Both the position numbers and the translations under genes were made by a program. The notes beneath the pieces are model-generated. The model did not search any database. It saw only the letters and a list, made by a program, of their open reading frames with translations, and was not told where the DNA came from. This document shows positions 53,318 to 62,724 of a stretch of DNA of 64,000 nt, piece by piece. The first letter of the stretch is position 1. Each line of letters begins with the position of its first letter. The DNA is taken from assembly GCF_021602155.1 (NCBI RefSeq), contig NZ_BQHY01000004.1, forward strand, positions 338,632 through 402,631. Direction: 5' to 3'. Origin of the DNA: Pseudomonas parakoreensis. GTDB lineage: Bacteria > Pseudomonadota > Gammaproteobacteria > Pseudomonadales > Pseudomonadaceae.

Positions 53318-54040
53318 ATGCTGACCCTTCGCAAAGCTTCCGAACGCGGCCTCGCCAATCATGGCTGGTTGAAGTCCTTCCACACCTTTTCCTTCGCCAG
53401 CTACCGCGACCCGCGCGAACAGGGTTTTTCCGACCTGCTGGTGATCAACGATGACCGCGTGGCGGCCGGCAAGGGTTTCGGCCAGCACCCGCACCGCGAC
53501 ATGGAGATCTTTTCCTACGTGCTTGAAGGTGCGCTGGAGCATAAGGATACCTTGGGCACCGGCTCGGTGATCCGCCCTGGCGACGTACAACTGATGAGCG
53601 CCGGCAGTGGCGTGGCCCACAGCGAATTCAACCATTCGGCCACCCGTCCAGTGCACTTTCTGCAGATCTGGATCGTGCCGGAAGTGGCGGGTGCCAAGCC
53701 GCGCTACCAGCAGGAGCACTTCAGCACGCAGAAAAAACGCGGTCGCCTGCAACTGATTATCTCGCCGGACGGTAGCGATGGTTCGCTGACAGTGCGCCAG
53801 GATGCGCGGGTTTACGCCGGGTTGTTCGATGGCAAGGAAAGCGCGACGCTGGAACTGCCCGCCAACCGTTACGCCTACGTGCATGTGGCGCGTGGCAGCG
53901 TTGAAATCAACGGCCAGTTGCTGCAGGAAGGTGACGGCGTGCGGGTTCGCGAGGAACAGGCGTTGACCCTGAGCAATGGCGTGGATGCCGAAGTACTGGT
54001 GTTTGACTTGCGTCCGCAAGAGCTGCCACAAATGCCATGA
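53318..54040 (+). CDS. pirin family protein
   Basis: The protein is 240 residues from the ATG at 53318 (AAGGAG site). The bicupin fold shows the pirin signature HPHRDMEIFSYVLEGALEHK and SAGSGVAHSEFNHSAT. Three His and a Glu (metal ligands) are in place, so metal binding and quercetinase-like activity are possible. The C-terminal cupin has YAYVHVARGSVEINGQ. It is divergent from the GlxA-type regulator and followed by a bidirectional terminator. Confidence 0.93.
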   Translation: MLTLRKASERGLANHGWLKSFHTFSFASYRDPREQGFSDLLVINDDRVAAGKGFGQHPHRDMEIFSYVLEGALEHKDTLGTGSVIRPGDVQLMSAGSGVAHSEFNHSATRPVHFLQIWIVPEVAGAKPRYQQEHFSTQKKRGRLQLIISPDGSDGSLTVRQDARVYAGLFDGKESATLELPANRYAYVHVARGSVEINGQLLQEGDGVRVREEQALTLSNGVDAEVLVFDLRPQELPQMP

Positions 54041-54062
54041 GGCAGGGGTTTTCAATGGCAAC

Positions 54063-54092
54063 AAAAACGGCCTTCGATTGAAGGCCGTTTTT
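54063..54092. terminator. bidirectional intrinsic terminator
   Basis: Stem AAAAACGGCCTT / AAGGCCGTTTTT with a 6-base loop, shared by the pirin gene and the convergent small gene, whose stop lies at the edge of it. Confidence 0.88.
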
Positions 54093-54510
54093 ATTTTGGC
54101 AGCACCGATGATGGCTGCTCGGCAGGCGTGGCTGCACCGACATCCTTGCCCGCCTGAACCGCCGCCAACGTTGTTTGTACCGCTACATAAAGGTTGGCCT
54201 GGCTGGCGAAATACCCACCCACGACAATGCTGACCACGCCAAACAAATGCACAGCCGTTGCCATCCAGACATTGGCATTCACGGTGCCGGCCTTTTTGAG
54301 CGCCTCTCTGGATTCAATGGCAATGCCTTGAATCATTGAGTCGTAACGTTTATCCCGCTCGAACTGGATGCGCTCAATAGCCTTGTCTCGCACTGTCTGA
54401 GAGCCAAGGAACTCTCGGATATCTGCGTGCACTCGCTCTACGCGAGCATCCATTCTTGCCTCGATGGTCTCGATCCTCGCGTTGAATTCTTCACGGCTGA
54501 TTGCGTTCAT
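54091..54510 (-). CDS. coiled-coil protein with one membrane helix
   Basis: The protein is 139 residues from the ATG at 54510. Residues 1-70 are a charged coiled coil (REEFNARIETIEARMDARVE). One membrane helix follows at ~90-112 (WMATAVHLFGVVSIVVGGYF), and a short Ala/Pro-rich tail ends it. This tail-anchored layout is seen in small pseudomonad proteins of unknown function, sometimes near mobile elements. The 248 bp between this gene and the LysR gene at 54759 hold no clear feature. Confidence 0.7.
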   Translation of the reverse strand: MNAISREEFNARIETIEARMDARVERVHADIREFLGSQTVRDKAIERIQFERDKRYDSMIQGIAIESREALKKAGTVNANVWMATAVHLFGVVSIVVGGYFASQANLYVAVQTTLAAVQAGKDVGAATPAEQPSSVLPK

Positions 54511-54758
54511 GGCTGATGTGTTACGACCTCTGCTCAATGTGTCAGTGCTTTGATATTGCTCGAATTCCCTGGCTTTCAATCCGATCCCTTCCCTGGGTTA
54601 CCGATACCTGTTCTGGCGCATCACTCACACCGATTTCCTGGCGCTGCAAGTTGCATCAACAGTAGGGCTGGCGCTCCAAGCCCACAAGCCGGCAGATTCT
54701 GCTGTGGGTGTAGGGCGTTTCGTCAGACGATGTAGCTTCTCCAAAGCGCTTTGAGCCG

Positions 54759-55634
54759 TCACTCATTCTCCAGTGCAAACGCCTCGACAATCTGCTCAAT
54801 CACCGCCCTGACCCGTGCGGTGTGGCGCAAGTCCGCATGGGTCACCAGCCAGACCTCATACGGTTGCGGGCGATTGCGCTCCGGCCAAAGCCTGATCAGG
54901 CCATCGCGCTCGCCCATATACACCGGAATTTCTCCTACGCCCAGGCCAGCCGCAATCGAGCGCCGTACCAGCAGACTGGAGCTCAGGCTGGCGACGATAC
55001 GCCCGCGCTGCAGCGGTTCGCAAACCAGCGTCATGTCCTTGTGCGTCTGCAAATACGGTTGATAGACCACCAGATCATGGCCTTCGAACGCCGTACCCTG
55101 CGGCGGGATGCCATGGGCGTCGATATACGCCTGTGAAGCGAACAACCCCACGGGCCAGCGCGCAATCCGCCGCGCGATCAGATCGGGATTGTCAGGCCGG
55201 GTATTGCGCACGGCGATGTCGGCCTCGCGCTTGGCCAGGCTGAGGATCTGCGTGGAGGCGTCCAGTTGCACACGCACGTCCGGGTGCTGCGCGTGCAGGC
55301 GACTAATGGCCGGAATCAGAAAGTCGATGGCCAGCGAGTCGGTGGTGCTGACGCGTACGGTGCCGGTCAGACGATCATCCAGGCCCTGAATCTGCCGCTC
55401 AAGTTCCAGCGCCGACTGCTCCATTTTTTCCACGCTTTTGAGCGCGGCTTCGCCGACTGCAGTCAGTGCGTAGCCGTCGGAGGTGCGCAGGAACAAGGTC
55501 GCGCTCAGGGACTTTTCCAACGCCGTGATCCGGCGCCCGACAGTCGCCTGATCCACCCCCAGAACCCGCGCTGCACCGCGTAAGGTCGACTCTCTGCATA
55601 CCGCGAGAAATACCCGCGCATCATCCCAGTTCAT
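54759..55634 (-). CDS. LysR-family transcriptional regulator
   Basis: The protein is 291 residues from the ATG at 55634 (MNWDDARVFLAVCRESTLRG); upstream Met codons at 55661 and 55685 are in frame but the family starts here. The helix-turn-helix is AARVLGVDQATVGRRITALE. The C-terminal domain lacks odd features (LVCEPLQRGRIVASLSSSLL, AAGLGVGEIPVYMG). It is divergent from the MFS transporter gene by ~110 bp and probably regulates it and the quinone oxidoreductase. Confidence 0.92.
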   Translation of the reverse strand: MNWDDARVFLAVCRESTLRGAARVLGVDQATVGRRITALEKSLSATLFLRTSDGYALTAVGEAALKSVEKMEQSALELERQIQGLDDRLTGTVRVSTTDSLAIDFLIPAISRLHAQHPDVRVQLDASTQILSLAKREADIAVRNTRPDNPDLIARRIARWPVGLFASQAYIDAHGIPPQGTAFEGHDLVVYQPYLQTHKDMTLVCEPLQRGRIVASLSSSLLVRRSIAAGLGVGEIPVYMGERDGLIRLWPERNRPQPYEVWLVTHADLRHTARVRAVIEQIVEAFALENE

Positions 55635-55744
55635 GTTGTACCGCCCGATGCGAATTTGCATCACTATAAAGCCAAATCGCTGCATTACCGCAGCAAAGAT
55701 AGTCGATATCCTGAGCGCCTCAGAACTTCCTCAGGATGGCTGTC

Positions 55745-56935
55745 ATGCGTACATCGACCTCAGCGTTACCGATTTTCTCGGGACTCTGCGCCAGCCTGGT
55801 CGGCATTGGTCTGGCGCGTTTTGCCTATACACCGCTTATTCCCTCGCTGATTCAGGCGCAGTGGTTTTCTGCCAACGACGTGGTCTACCTTGGCGCAGCC
55901 AATCTGGTCGGCTATCTGATCGGCGCCCTGCTCGGCCGGCCGCTAGCGCGGCAACTGGGCAATAAAAACGCCCTGCGACTGATGATGCTGCTGGTCACCG
56001 CAGCGTTTTTTGCCTGTGCATTTCCATTGTCGGTGAGCTGGTTCTTTGGCTGGCGGTTGCTGTCGGGGATTACCGGCGGCGCAATTATGGTGCTGGTGGC
56101 GGCGACTGTACTGCCCCATGTGCCGGCATCCCGCAAAGGACTGGCCAGCGGTGCGATTTTTCTCGGTATCGGCCTGGGGATTGCCGCCTCCGGGACCATC
56201 GTCCCGCCCTTGTTGAATATGGGCCTGCACGCCACCTGGTTGGGACTGGGCGGATTGTCGTTGTTGCTGACCGTAACAAGCTGGTTTGGCTGGCCTGCTG
56301 ATCTACCACAACCGACCGCCATTCACGCAGGCGCGACGGTTGAGCCAACCCCTTCCGCCGTCTATTTACTGTTCGGACAATACGCATTCATGGCCGCAGG
56401 ACTGGTGCCGGCCATGGTGTTTCTGGTGGATTACGTCGCTCGTGGGCTCGGTGCCGGGGCGCAAATTGGCGCACTGGTTTGGGTGATGTATGGCCTGGGC
56501 GCAATTGTCGGCCCGGTAAGTTATGGCTTTCTCGCGGATCGGCTTGGCGCGCGGATGGGGATTCGGCTGGTATTGCTGGTACAGGCGATTGCACTGGGAC
56601 TGCTGGCGGTTTCCCAGTCCTTCATGGCGTTGGCCGTGCTGGCAGTAATCATCGGCTCATTCCCGCCCGGGATCGTCCCGCTGGCCCTGGCCCGCGTGCA
56701 TGAACTGGTGCCGGATCACCATCGCCAGCAAATCGCCTGGAGCCGCGCCACCGTATCGTTTGCCACGTTTCAGGCGCTGGCCGGATTCGCCTATTCGGCA
56801 CTGTTCAATGCCACGGGCGGTCAGCACGCAATGCTCTTCGTGATCGCCGCAGGGGCGATTGCCGTGGCGATCTTGTTGGAGCATGCCCTGAAATGGCTGC
56901 CCTCAGCGACTGAACCACGCGTCTGTGAAAATTGA
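55745..56935 (+). CDS. YbfB/YjiJ-type major facilitator transporter
   Basis: The protein is 396 residues from the ATG at 55745 (AGGAT at good spacing; an ATG 9 bp earlier is too close to it). It has twelve predicted helices. The N-terminus LVGIGLARFAYTPLIPSLIQ is the YbfB/YjiJ signature, and FGWRLLSGITGGAIMVLVAA and GARMGIRLVLLVQAIALGLL follow. It likely exports a small compound. It is co-directional with the quinone oxidoreductase gene 61 bp on. Confidence 0.9.
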   Translation: MRTSTSALPIFSGLCASLVGIGLARFAYTPLIPSLIQAQWFSANDVVYLGAANLVGYLIGALLGRPLARQLGNKNALRLMMLLVTAAFFACAFPLSVSWFFGWRLLSGITGGAIMVLVAATVLPHVPASRKGLASGAIFLGIGLGIAASGTIVPPLLNMGLHATWLGLGGLSLLLTVTSWFGWPADLPQPTAIHAGATVEPTPSAVYLLFGQYAFMAAGLVPAMVFLVDYVARGLGAGAQIGALVWVMYGLGAIVGPVSYGFLADRLGARMGIRLVLLVQAIALGLLAVSQSFMALAVLAVIIGSFPPGIVPLALARVHELVPDHHRQQIAWSRATVSFATFQALAGFAYSALFNATGGQHAMLFVIAAGAIAVAILLEHALKWLPSATEPRVCEN

Positions 56936-56996
56936 AGGGAATCATTGCCTGCGGGCTGTGCTCCCATCTTCAGAACCTCAAGCAACAGGAATCGAC

Positions 56997-57995
56997 ATGA
57001 CCTTGCCCAGCGAAATGACCCGTATCGAAATCACTCAACCTGGTGGCCCCGAAGTCTTGCAAGCCAAGCGTGTGCCCCCGCCCGTCGCCGCAGCCGGCGA
57101 AGTGCTGATTCGCGTGCATGCCGCCGGGATCAACCGCCCCGACGCCCTGCAACGGGCAGGCAAGTACCCGATGAAGCCGGGCATGAATCCGATTCCCGGT
57201 CTGGAAGTGGCCGGCGAAGTGGTGGCGCTGGGTGCGGGGGTCAGTCAGTTTGCCGTGGGGGACAAAGTTTGCGCGCTGACCAACGGCGGCGGTTACGCTG
57301 AATACTGCACGGTGCCGGCCGGGCAGACCTTGCCGATCCCCGAAGGTCTGGACTGGGTGCAGGCCGCCGCGATCCCCGAAACGTTCTTTACCGTGTGGGC
57401 CAACCTGTTCGGTCTCGGCAACGCTCAACGTGGTCAGCGCGTGCTGATCCACGGTGGCACCAGCGGCATCGGTACCACCGCACTGATGCTGTGCCGTGAA
57501 TTCGGCATCGAAGCCTTTGCCACGGCCGGCAGTGCCGATAAATGCGCGGCAATCAGCAAACTGGGTGGGCAACCGATCAATTATCGCGAGCAGGATTTCG
57601 CCACGGTCATCGCCGAAAAGACCGCGGGGCACGGCGTGAATGCGGTCCTGGACATCATGGGCGCCTCGTACCTCAACGGTAATGTCAGCGCACTGGCGAT
57701 GGATGGCCGATTGGTGATGCTCGGCTTTCTCGGCGGCGGCAAGGCCAACGACATCGACCTGCTGGCAATCATGGCCAAACGGGCAGTGATCACCGGTTCG
57801 CTGCTGCGTGCGCGAACCACAGAGGAAAAGGCCGAGATTGCCGGGCAACTGCGCGAACATGTTTGGCCAGCGCTGGCCGCCGGGCGCTGCCTGCCGATCA
57901 TCGACAAGGTCTACTCGCTGCACGAGGCGGCCCAGGCGCATACACGCATGGAAGGTGGCGACCATATCGGCAAAATCGTCCTGCGGGTGAACTGA
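56997..57995 (+). CDS. NAD(P)H:quinone oxidoreductase (MDR family)
   Basis: The protein is 332 residues from the ATG at 56997 (AGGAA site); the longer frame overlaps the MFS stop. The zinc-independent MDR layout has the substrate domain HAAGINRPDALQRAGKYPMK, the nucleotide-binding GQRVLIHGGTSGIGTTALML and a PIG3-like body (HGVNAVLDIMGASYLNGNVS). It reduces quinones or enoyl ketones with NADPH. It is probably co-transcribed with the transporter and under the divergent LysR regulator. Confidence 0.92.
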   Translation: MTLPSEMTRIEITQPGGPEVLQAKRVPPPVAAAGEVLIRVHAAGINRPDALQRAGKYPMKPGMNPIPGLEVAGEVVALGAGVSQFAVGDKVCALTNGGGYAEYCTVPAGQTLPIPEGLDWVQAAAIPETFFTVWANLFGLGNAQRGQRVLIHGGTSGIGTTALMLCREFGIEAFATAGSADKCAAISKLGGQPINYREQDFATVIAEKTAGHGVNAVLDIMGASYLNGNVSALAMDGRLVMLGFLGGGKANDIDLLAIMAKRAVITGSLLRARTTEEKAEIAGQLREHVWPALAAGRCLPIIDKVYSLHEAAQAHTRMEGGDHIGKIVLRVN

Positions 57996-58104
57996 GCTGC
58001 AGCATCTTGTAATCGTTGCGAGGAGACGGTGGTCGAAAAACTCACGCGCAGATCAAGGCATCTGGTAAAAAGCCTTCTTTGTCTGCGCCGTGGTGAATCG
58101 TTTA

Positions 58105-59049
58105 ATGTTCCTGTCCTTCATGACGCGTTTGCGTCGTCGCCGTCTGGCGTTCGCCTGCATGGCTGCGCTGATCATTGGCGTACCGACGAGTTGTGCGGTG
58201 CTCGAACACACCGAGCGCAAGCTGCTGTTTCGCATCGAACCGGGCACGGCCGGCTGGTATCGCGGCTTGCCGGGCAGCGTGCAGGAACTCGACCTGCAGC
58301 CCAAGAGCTTCAAGGCCGGGGAGAATATTCATGCCTGGTGGTGGCCGGCGGAAAAAGCCAATGCACCGGCCATTCTTTATCTGCATGGCGTGCGCTGGAA
58401 CCTCACCGGGCAGCTGTTCCGCATCGAACAATTGCGCGCGGCCGGCTACTCGGTACTGGCCATCGACTACCGCGGTTTCGGTCAGAGCAAGGGCGATCTG
58501 CCTTCGGAAAGCAGCGTGTACGAAGACGCCCGTGTGGCGTGGGAGCGCTTCAAACTGCTGCAGCCCGACCCGAGCAAGCGCCTGATCTACGGTCACTCGC
58601 TAGGCGGTGCCGTGGCCATTGATCTGGCGGCAGAGCTCGGCCAGGACGCCGCGCGGGACCATGCACCGCTTCCGGTCAAGGGTCTGGTGATCGAGTCGAC
58701 CTTCACCTCCCTCGCCGACGTGGCCGCCGCCGTGGCCAACACCTCGCTACCGGTGCGCTGGCTGCTGTCGCAGAAATTCGACTCCATCGACAAGATCGCC
58801 GAGATTCACATGCCGCTGTTGGTAGTGCACGGCATGGCCGACGCGTTCGTGCCGCCACGCTTCAGCGAGCAACTGTTCAACGCCGCCCGACAACCGAAAC
58901 GACTGCTGCTGGTGCCAGGCGCGACCCACAACAACAGCATGGCACTGGGCGGACAGAATTATCGCAAGGCGATCGATGCGCTGATGCAATCAAAACCCGC
59001 GCCGCGCGTGGCCGGCCCGGCAATGGCCCGCAACGCACAGGACTCCTAG
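58105..59049 (+). CDS. membrane-anchored alpha/beta-hydrolase
   Basis: The product is 314 residues from ATG 58105; GTG 58090 and ATG 58120 are other options and none has a clear ribosome site. An N-terminal hydrophobic stretch (LAFACMAALIIGVPTSC) anchors or exports it. The serine hydrolase motifs are LYLHGVRWNLTGQ, the elbow IYGHSLGGAVAID (Ser), VVHGMADAFVPPRFSE (Asp) and GATHNNSMALGG (His), a full triad close to YqhA/Bem46-type proteins. The substrate is unknown. Its stop overlaps that of the convergent ABC gene by 4 bp. Confidence 0.85.
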   Translation: MFLSFMTRLRRRRLAFACMAALIIGVPTSCAVLEHTERKLLFRIEPGTAGWYRGLPGSVQELDLQPKSFKAGENIHAWWWPAEKANAPAILYLHGVRWNLTGQLFRIEQLRAAGYSVLAIDYRGFGQSKGDLPSESSVYEDARVAWERFKLLQPDPSKRLIYGHSLGGAVAIDLAAELGQDAARDHAPLPVKGLVIESTFTSLADVAAAVANTSLPVRWLLSQKFDSIDKIAEIHMPLLVVHGMADAFVPPRFSEQLFNAARQPKRLLLVPGATHNNSMALGGQNYRKAIDALMQSKPAPRVAGPAMARNAQDS

Positions 59050-60857
59050 CGATAGCCGCGAGCCTGCAGATCGAACAATTTGGCGTAGCGTCCATTGGCG
59101 GCAATCAGGCTGTCGTGACCGCCCTGCTCCAGTATCCGTCCGGCCTCCAGCACAATGATCTGATCGGCGTTGCGCACACTGGAAAAGCGATGGGAAATCA
59201 GCAGGGTCATGCGACCTTCGCTGTGCTGGCTGAAATGCTCGAACACTGCCGCTTCCGCTGCCGGATCCAGGGCCGAGGTCGGCTCGTCGAGAATCAGGAT
59301 ATCGGCATCGCGGCGCATGTAGGCCCGGGACAAGGCAATCTTCTGCCATTGCCCACCCGACAACTCCTGACCACCAGCAAACCAGCGGCCCAACTGTGTG
59401 GCGTAGCCGCGGTCGAGCCCTTCAATGAACGGCGCGGCCATGCCTTCGGTAGCCGCAGCCTTCCAGCGTGATTCTTCATTGAACGCCAGGGTATCGCCAA
59501 CGCCAATGTTTTCACCCACGGTGAACTGATAGCGGATGTAGTCCTGGAAAATCACGCCGATGCGCCGGCGCAAAGTGGTTTCTTCCCAATCCTGCAAGTC
59601 ACTGCCATCAAGCAGGATGCGCCCTTGATCCGGCCGATACAGGCGGGTCAGCAGTTTGATCAGGGTGGTCTTGCCTGAACCGTTCTCCCCCACCAGCGCC
59701 ACGCTCCTGCCCGGCACCAGGTGTAGGTCAATGCCTTCCAGTGCCGCGCGAATGGCGCCCGGATAACGAAAACCGACGTTTTCAAAGCGCAGGCCATCGC
59801 CCGGGTGCGCGCCGAGGGTGAGATGACCGGAATCGGCCAGCACCGGCTCAGCCAGGTATTCGTAAAGGTTCGACAGGTACAAACCGTCTTCATACAAGCC
59901 GCTGATTGCGCTCAGACTGCTACTGACCGCGCTTTGCCCCTGCTTGAATAACACCAGGTACATGGTCATTTGGCCGAGACTGATATTGCCGTGCACGGCA
60001 TCGATCACCACCCACGCATAGGCCAGGTAGAACGCCCCGGTGCCGAGCAAGCCGAGACCAAAACCCCAGCCATCGCGACGCAAGGTCAGGCGCCGATCCT
60101 CGGCATAGAGCTTGGCGAACGTGTCCCGATAACGCTGCAGCAGCAACGGTGCAAAGCCGAACAACTTGACCTCTTTGATATAAGCCTCGTGGGACAGCAA
60201 GGTTTCGATGTAATTTTGCTGCCGACTTTCCGGGGCCCGGCGGGTAAACAAGCGGAAAGCATCGCCGGAAAAATGTGCCTCGGCAAAGAACACCGGCAAC
60301 GCGCCGATCACCAGCAACAGCAGTGCCCACGGCGAAAAGTGCACCAGCAGCACACCAAAGCTGATCAGCATGATCAGGTTCTGGATCAGCCCCAGCGACT
60401 TCATCACCAACGCCAGCGGTCGAGTCGAGGCTTCGCGGCGTACGCGCACCAGCTTGTCGTAGAATTCGGAGTTCTCGAACTGCACCAGCGACAGGGTCTG
60501 GGCCTTTTCCAGAATCAGCGTGTTGACCTTCTGCCCCAACTGCACCCGCAGCAGCGACTGCTGGACCGACAATGCCCGCTGTGCGCCGGACAACAGCGCC
60601 AATACCCCCGCCTCCAGCAGGACATAACGCAACACCGGCCACAGCGGGGCATCGCCCTGCTGCGCGTGCAACTGCATCGCCGTCACCACCGCATCGACAA
60701 TACGCTGCCCCAGCCACGCGGCCAGCGCCGGCAGCACGCCGGCAATCAGGGTCGCCAGCACCAGCCCCAGAAACAATCCGCGTGATGTCGCCCAAACCAA
60801 TAGCAAGGCGCGCCGGGCCTGATCGAACAGGGCGTTGAAGCGGGAAATCAAAGGCAT
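59046..60857 (-). CDS. ABC exporter half-transporter (membrane plus ATPase)
   Basis: A 603-residue fused exporter. Six membrane helices occupy residues ~1-300, with no cysteine-protease N-terminus. The ATPase has Walker A LVGENGSGKTTLIKLLTRLY, signature LSGGQWQKIALSRAYM, Walker B DILILDEPTSALDPA and the H-loop LLISHRFSSV. It works as a homodimer. Its cargo (lipid, peptide or drug) cannot be told from sequence, and no partner gene is adjacent. Confidence 0.9.
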   Translation of the reverse strand: MPLISRFNALFDQARRALLLVWATSRGLFLGLVLATLIAGVLPALAAWLGQRIVDAVVTAMQLHAQQGDAPLWPVLRYVLLEAGVLALLSGAQRALSVQQSLLRVQLGQKVNTLILEKAQTLSLVQFENSEFYDKLVRVRREASTRPLALVMKSLGLIQNLIMLISFGVLLVHFSPWALLLLVIGALPVFFAEAHFSGDAFRLFTRRAPESRQQNYIETLLSHEAYIKEVKLFGFAPLLLQRYRDTFAKLYAEDRRLTLRRDGWGFGLGLLGTGAFYLAYAWVVIDAVHGNISLGQMTMYLVLFKQGQSAVSSSLSAISGLYEDGLYLSNLYEYLAEPVLADSGHLTLGAHPGDGLRFENVGFRYPGAIRAALEGIDLHLVPGRSVALVGENGSGKTTLIKLLTRLYRPDQGRILLDGSDLQDWEETTLRRRIGVIFQDYIRYQFTVGENIGVGDTLAFNEESRWKAAATEGMAAPFIEGLDRGYATQLGRWFAGGQELSGGQWQKIALSRAYMRRDADILILDEPTSALDPAAEAAVFEHFSQHSEGRMTLLISHRFSSVRNADQIIVLEAGRILEQGGHDSLIAANGRYAKLFDLQARGYR

Positions 60858-61060
60858 GGCAGATCAAGCTCGACAGGTCGTACAGGGTGTCATGGTACTC
60901 CGCAGGATTTGTCCGTGCTGAAACCCGGTGTTTTCAGAAGAAAAACATCTGGAAAAACTCCGGCCGTTGCGACGTCCAATGCTCTGCTATGTTTTTAACC
61001 GCCTTTCGCGGAACCTGGCGAAAATCGCCGCTCTCCGCGCCTACTGCCAGGAGCGCAACC

Positions 61061-61474
61061 ATGCGAATCAATCCCTATCTGATCTTCAACGGCAACTGCC
61101 GCGAAGCCTTCACTTTTTACGAACAAGCCTTGCAGGGCAAACTCGAAGCGATGATGACTTTCGGCGAAACACCCGCCGCCGAACACGTACCGAAAGAGCA
61201 CCACAACCTGGTCATCCATACCTGCCTGAAAGTCGGCGATCAGATGATCATGGCCTCCGACACCACGCCCGACCGGCCAACCGGAGGCATGAGCGGTTGC
61301 TCGATTTCCCTCAACGTCGACAGCATTACCGAAGCCGAGCGAGTGTTTAATGCACTGGCCAAGGACGGTCGCGTCGACATGCCGCTGGAGGCGACGTTCT
61401 GGGCCGCCCGGTTCGGCATGCTGGTCGATCGCTTTGGGGTCTCCTGGATGGTCAATTGCGAGAGCGACAAGTGA
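61061..61474 (+). CDS. VOC-family (PhnB-like) protein
   Basis: The protein is 137 residues from the ATG at 61061 with AGGAG upstream; an earlier in-frame start at 60887 is non-conserved. The paired beta-alpha-beta modules of the vicinal-oxygen-chelate fold show MRINPYLIFNGNCREAFTFY then EQALQGKLEAMMTFGE, and FWAARFGMLVDRFGVSWMVN as the family end. The PhnB-like branch has no established reaction. It is followed by a bidirectional terminator. Confidence 0.92.
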   Translation: MRINPYLIFNGNCREAFTFYEQALQGKLEAMMTFGETPAAEHVPKEHHNLVIHTCLKVGDQMIMASDTTPDRPTGGMSGCSISLNVDSITEAERVFNALAKDGRVDMPLEATFWAARFGMLVDRFGVSWMVNCESDK

Positions 61475-61496
61475 CGCTGACGTTTCGTCAGGCATG

Positions 61497-61527
61497 AAAA
61501 AGCCCAACCGTTTCAGGTTGGGCTTTT
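61497..61527. terminator. bidirectional intrinsic terminator
   Basis: Stem AAAAGCCCAACC / GGTTGGGCTTTT with a 6-base loop, between convergent genes. Confidence 0.88.
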
Positions 61528-61531
61528 GGGT

Positions 61532-61861
61532 TTATCGCTGGGCCAGTTCATGCCGCACACATTGTTCGTAATAAGTCTGCTTGACTGCCGCCGGCTTGAG
61601 CTTCGAGGTGCTGTTGTAGGTCTGCTCGGTAATGCCCATCGCCGTCATGCGCATCCACGGTTGCTGGAACTTGCGCACCTGCAATTGCTTGCGCGCGCCA
61701 TACAACGAGATCCCCGACAGCTTCGACTGTTGCGCCCCGGCGGCGATGTCCGAGCCCCAGGTACAGGCAAACCGATGACTCTTGCTCAACTCCCTCGCTT
61801 CAATGGCCGAAGCAAAGGCAGCCAGGGAAAGCGTTGCAACGGTTATGACAATCGTCCGCAT
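61532..61861 (-). CDS. small exported protein, unknown
   Basis: A 109-residue protein has a signal peptide (MRTIVITVATLSLAAFASAI then EA). The mature part has two Cys (FACTWGSDIAAG near the start, YYEQCVRHELAQR at the end), which could form a disulfide in the periplasm. The repeated motif KLSGISLYGARKQLQVRKFQ is basic. I recognise no family; it is a typical small pseudomonad periplasmic protein. Confidence 0.7.
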   Translation of the reverse strand: MRTIVITVATLSLAAFASAIEARELSKSHRFACTWGSDIAAGAQQSKLSGISLYGARKQLQVRKFQQPWMRMTAMGITEQTYNSTSKLKPAAVKQTYYEQCVRHELAQR

Positions 61862-62027
61862 ATAGCCAACCTAACCTTTTGAAAAAAGGCGATTTTGCCG
61901 AGGAAGCTCAGACCTGGGGGCCAGCAAATTGCCGCATGGCGCGCAAAGCCAGCCGTTCGTCCAATGAGCAGCACCTTGGCGAGCCTGGTGCCTCCAATGC
62001 GGTACACCCCCCAACAAGGCCGGAAAA

Positions 62028-62303
62028 ATGGACAACAAGATTGCAACCCTGATGCTTGCAAGCCTGATGCTGGCTGGCTCTGCCTTGACACTGGCAACCG
62101 AGAAAGCAGGATCAGCCGCACCGCCCACGGCCATCCCAGGCGTCAATCAATCCAGCAACACATCTGAATCAAACGAAGAAAAAGCCAACAAGAAAGGTGA
62201 AGAAGCCTCAGGCTCGAACTCGGGCGCAGAATCGAAAGAAACCGAGAAAGACGCGGCAACCTCCAGCGACTCGGAAGATATTCAGAGCAAGACAAAGCAG
62301 TAA
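62028..62303 (+). CDS. small exported low-complexity protein
   Basis: A 91-residue protein has a hydrophobic N-terminus (MDNKIATLMLASLMLAGSAL then TLA) and a mature part that is almost all Glu, Ser, Lys, Ala and Thr (EESNEEKANKK-type repeats). It is probably disordered in the periplasm or at the surface. An AAGG lies 8-10 bp before the ATG. Function is unknown, and the gap before it (61862-62027) has no other feature. Confidence 0.6.
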   Translation: MDNKIATLMLASLMLAGSALTLATEKAGSAAPPTAIPGVNQSSNTSESNEEKANKKGEEASGSNSGAESKETEKDAATSSDSEDIQSKTKQ

Positions 62304-62334
62304 CCACTGGATTGACCGACAGCGAACGCCGATC

Positions 62335-62577
62335 ATGCTGGGCATCGCCAATCCCCTGCAGATGAATGAAAGTATGCCCAGCAAATAAGCGCAAACCCAG
62401 GCACCCGCGACCGCCGCTGACATCGAACGCTCGATCCAGGCCCTGAACAAAATGGCGGAACGTTTATGGGGCGATGGCCGAGAGTCAGAAGCAAAGGCAC
62501 TTCTGGATGCACTGGATGCATTGAGCCGGGCGCTGGACCGGATCAGGATTGGTGAGAGCCGTAGGGTTCTGCATTGA
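62335..62577 (+). pseudogene. broken small ORF
   Basis: A frame starting at ATG 62335 meets TAA at 62386, then continues open to TGA 62575 with protein-like sequence (ADIERSIQALNKMAERLWGD then ESEAKALLDALDALSRALDR). The second part has helix-type periodicity and no start codon of its own until an internal ATG. It may be a decayed gene or chance; I assign no function. Confidence 0.35.
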
Positions 62578-62632
62578 GGCGTGGCTTTTTGGCTGGGCAC
62601 AGCATAGTCGTCCCGCAAAACTCACGCGCATG

Positions 62633-62664
62633 AAAAAGGCCAATGTCATTAACATTGGCCTAAG
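62633..62664 (-). terminator. terminator adjoining the tRNA fragment
   Basis: Stem AGGCCAATGT / ACATTGGCCT with a short loop and, on the minus strand, a TTTTT run. It lies 14 bp past the 3' CCA end of the tRNA fragment, as a terminator of the original tRNA gene would. Confidence 0.7.
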
Positions 62665-62677
62665 TCATTGAAATATA

Positions 62678-62724
62678 TGGTCGGGACGGAGTGATTCGAA
62701 CACTCGACCCCTAGCACCCCATGC
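62678..62724 (-). mobile_element. 3' fragment of tRNA-Pro(GGG), probable attL site
   Basis: On the minus strand this reads GCATGGGGTGCTAGGGGTCG, then AGTGTTCGAATCACTCCGTC, then CCGACCA. These are the anticodon loop (GGG), the 3' anticodon strand, the variable loop, the T arm GTTCGAAT, the 3' acceptor strand and CCA of tRNA-Pro(GGG). The 5' half (D arm, acceptor 5' strand) is absent; beyond 62724 the sequence is unrelated. A CCA-containing 3' half with foreign sequence on its inner side is the classic left scar of an integrated element, with the complete tRNA expected at the far right end, outside this window. Confidence 0.78.
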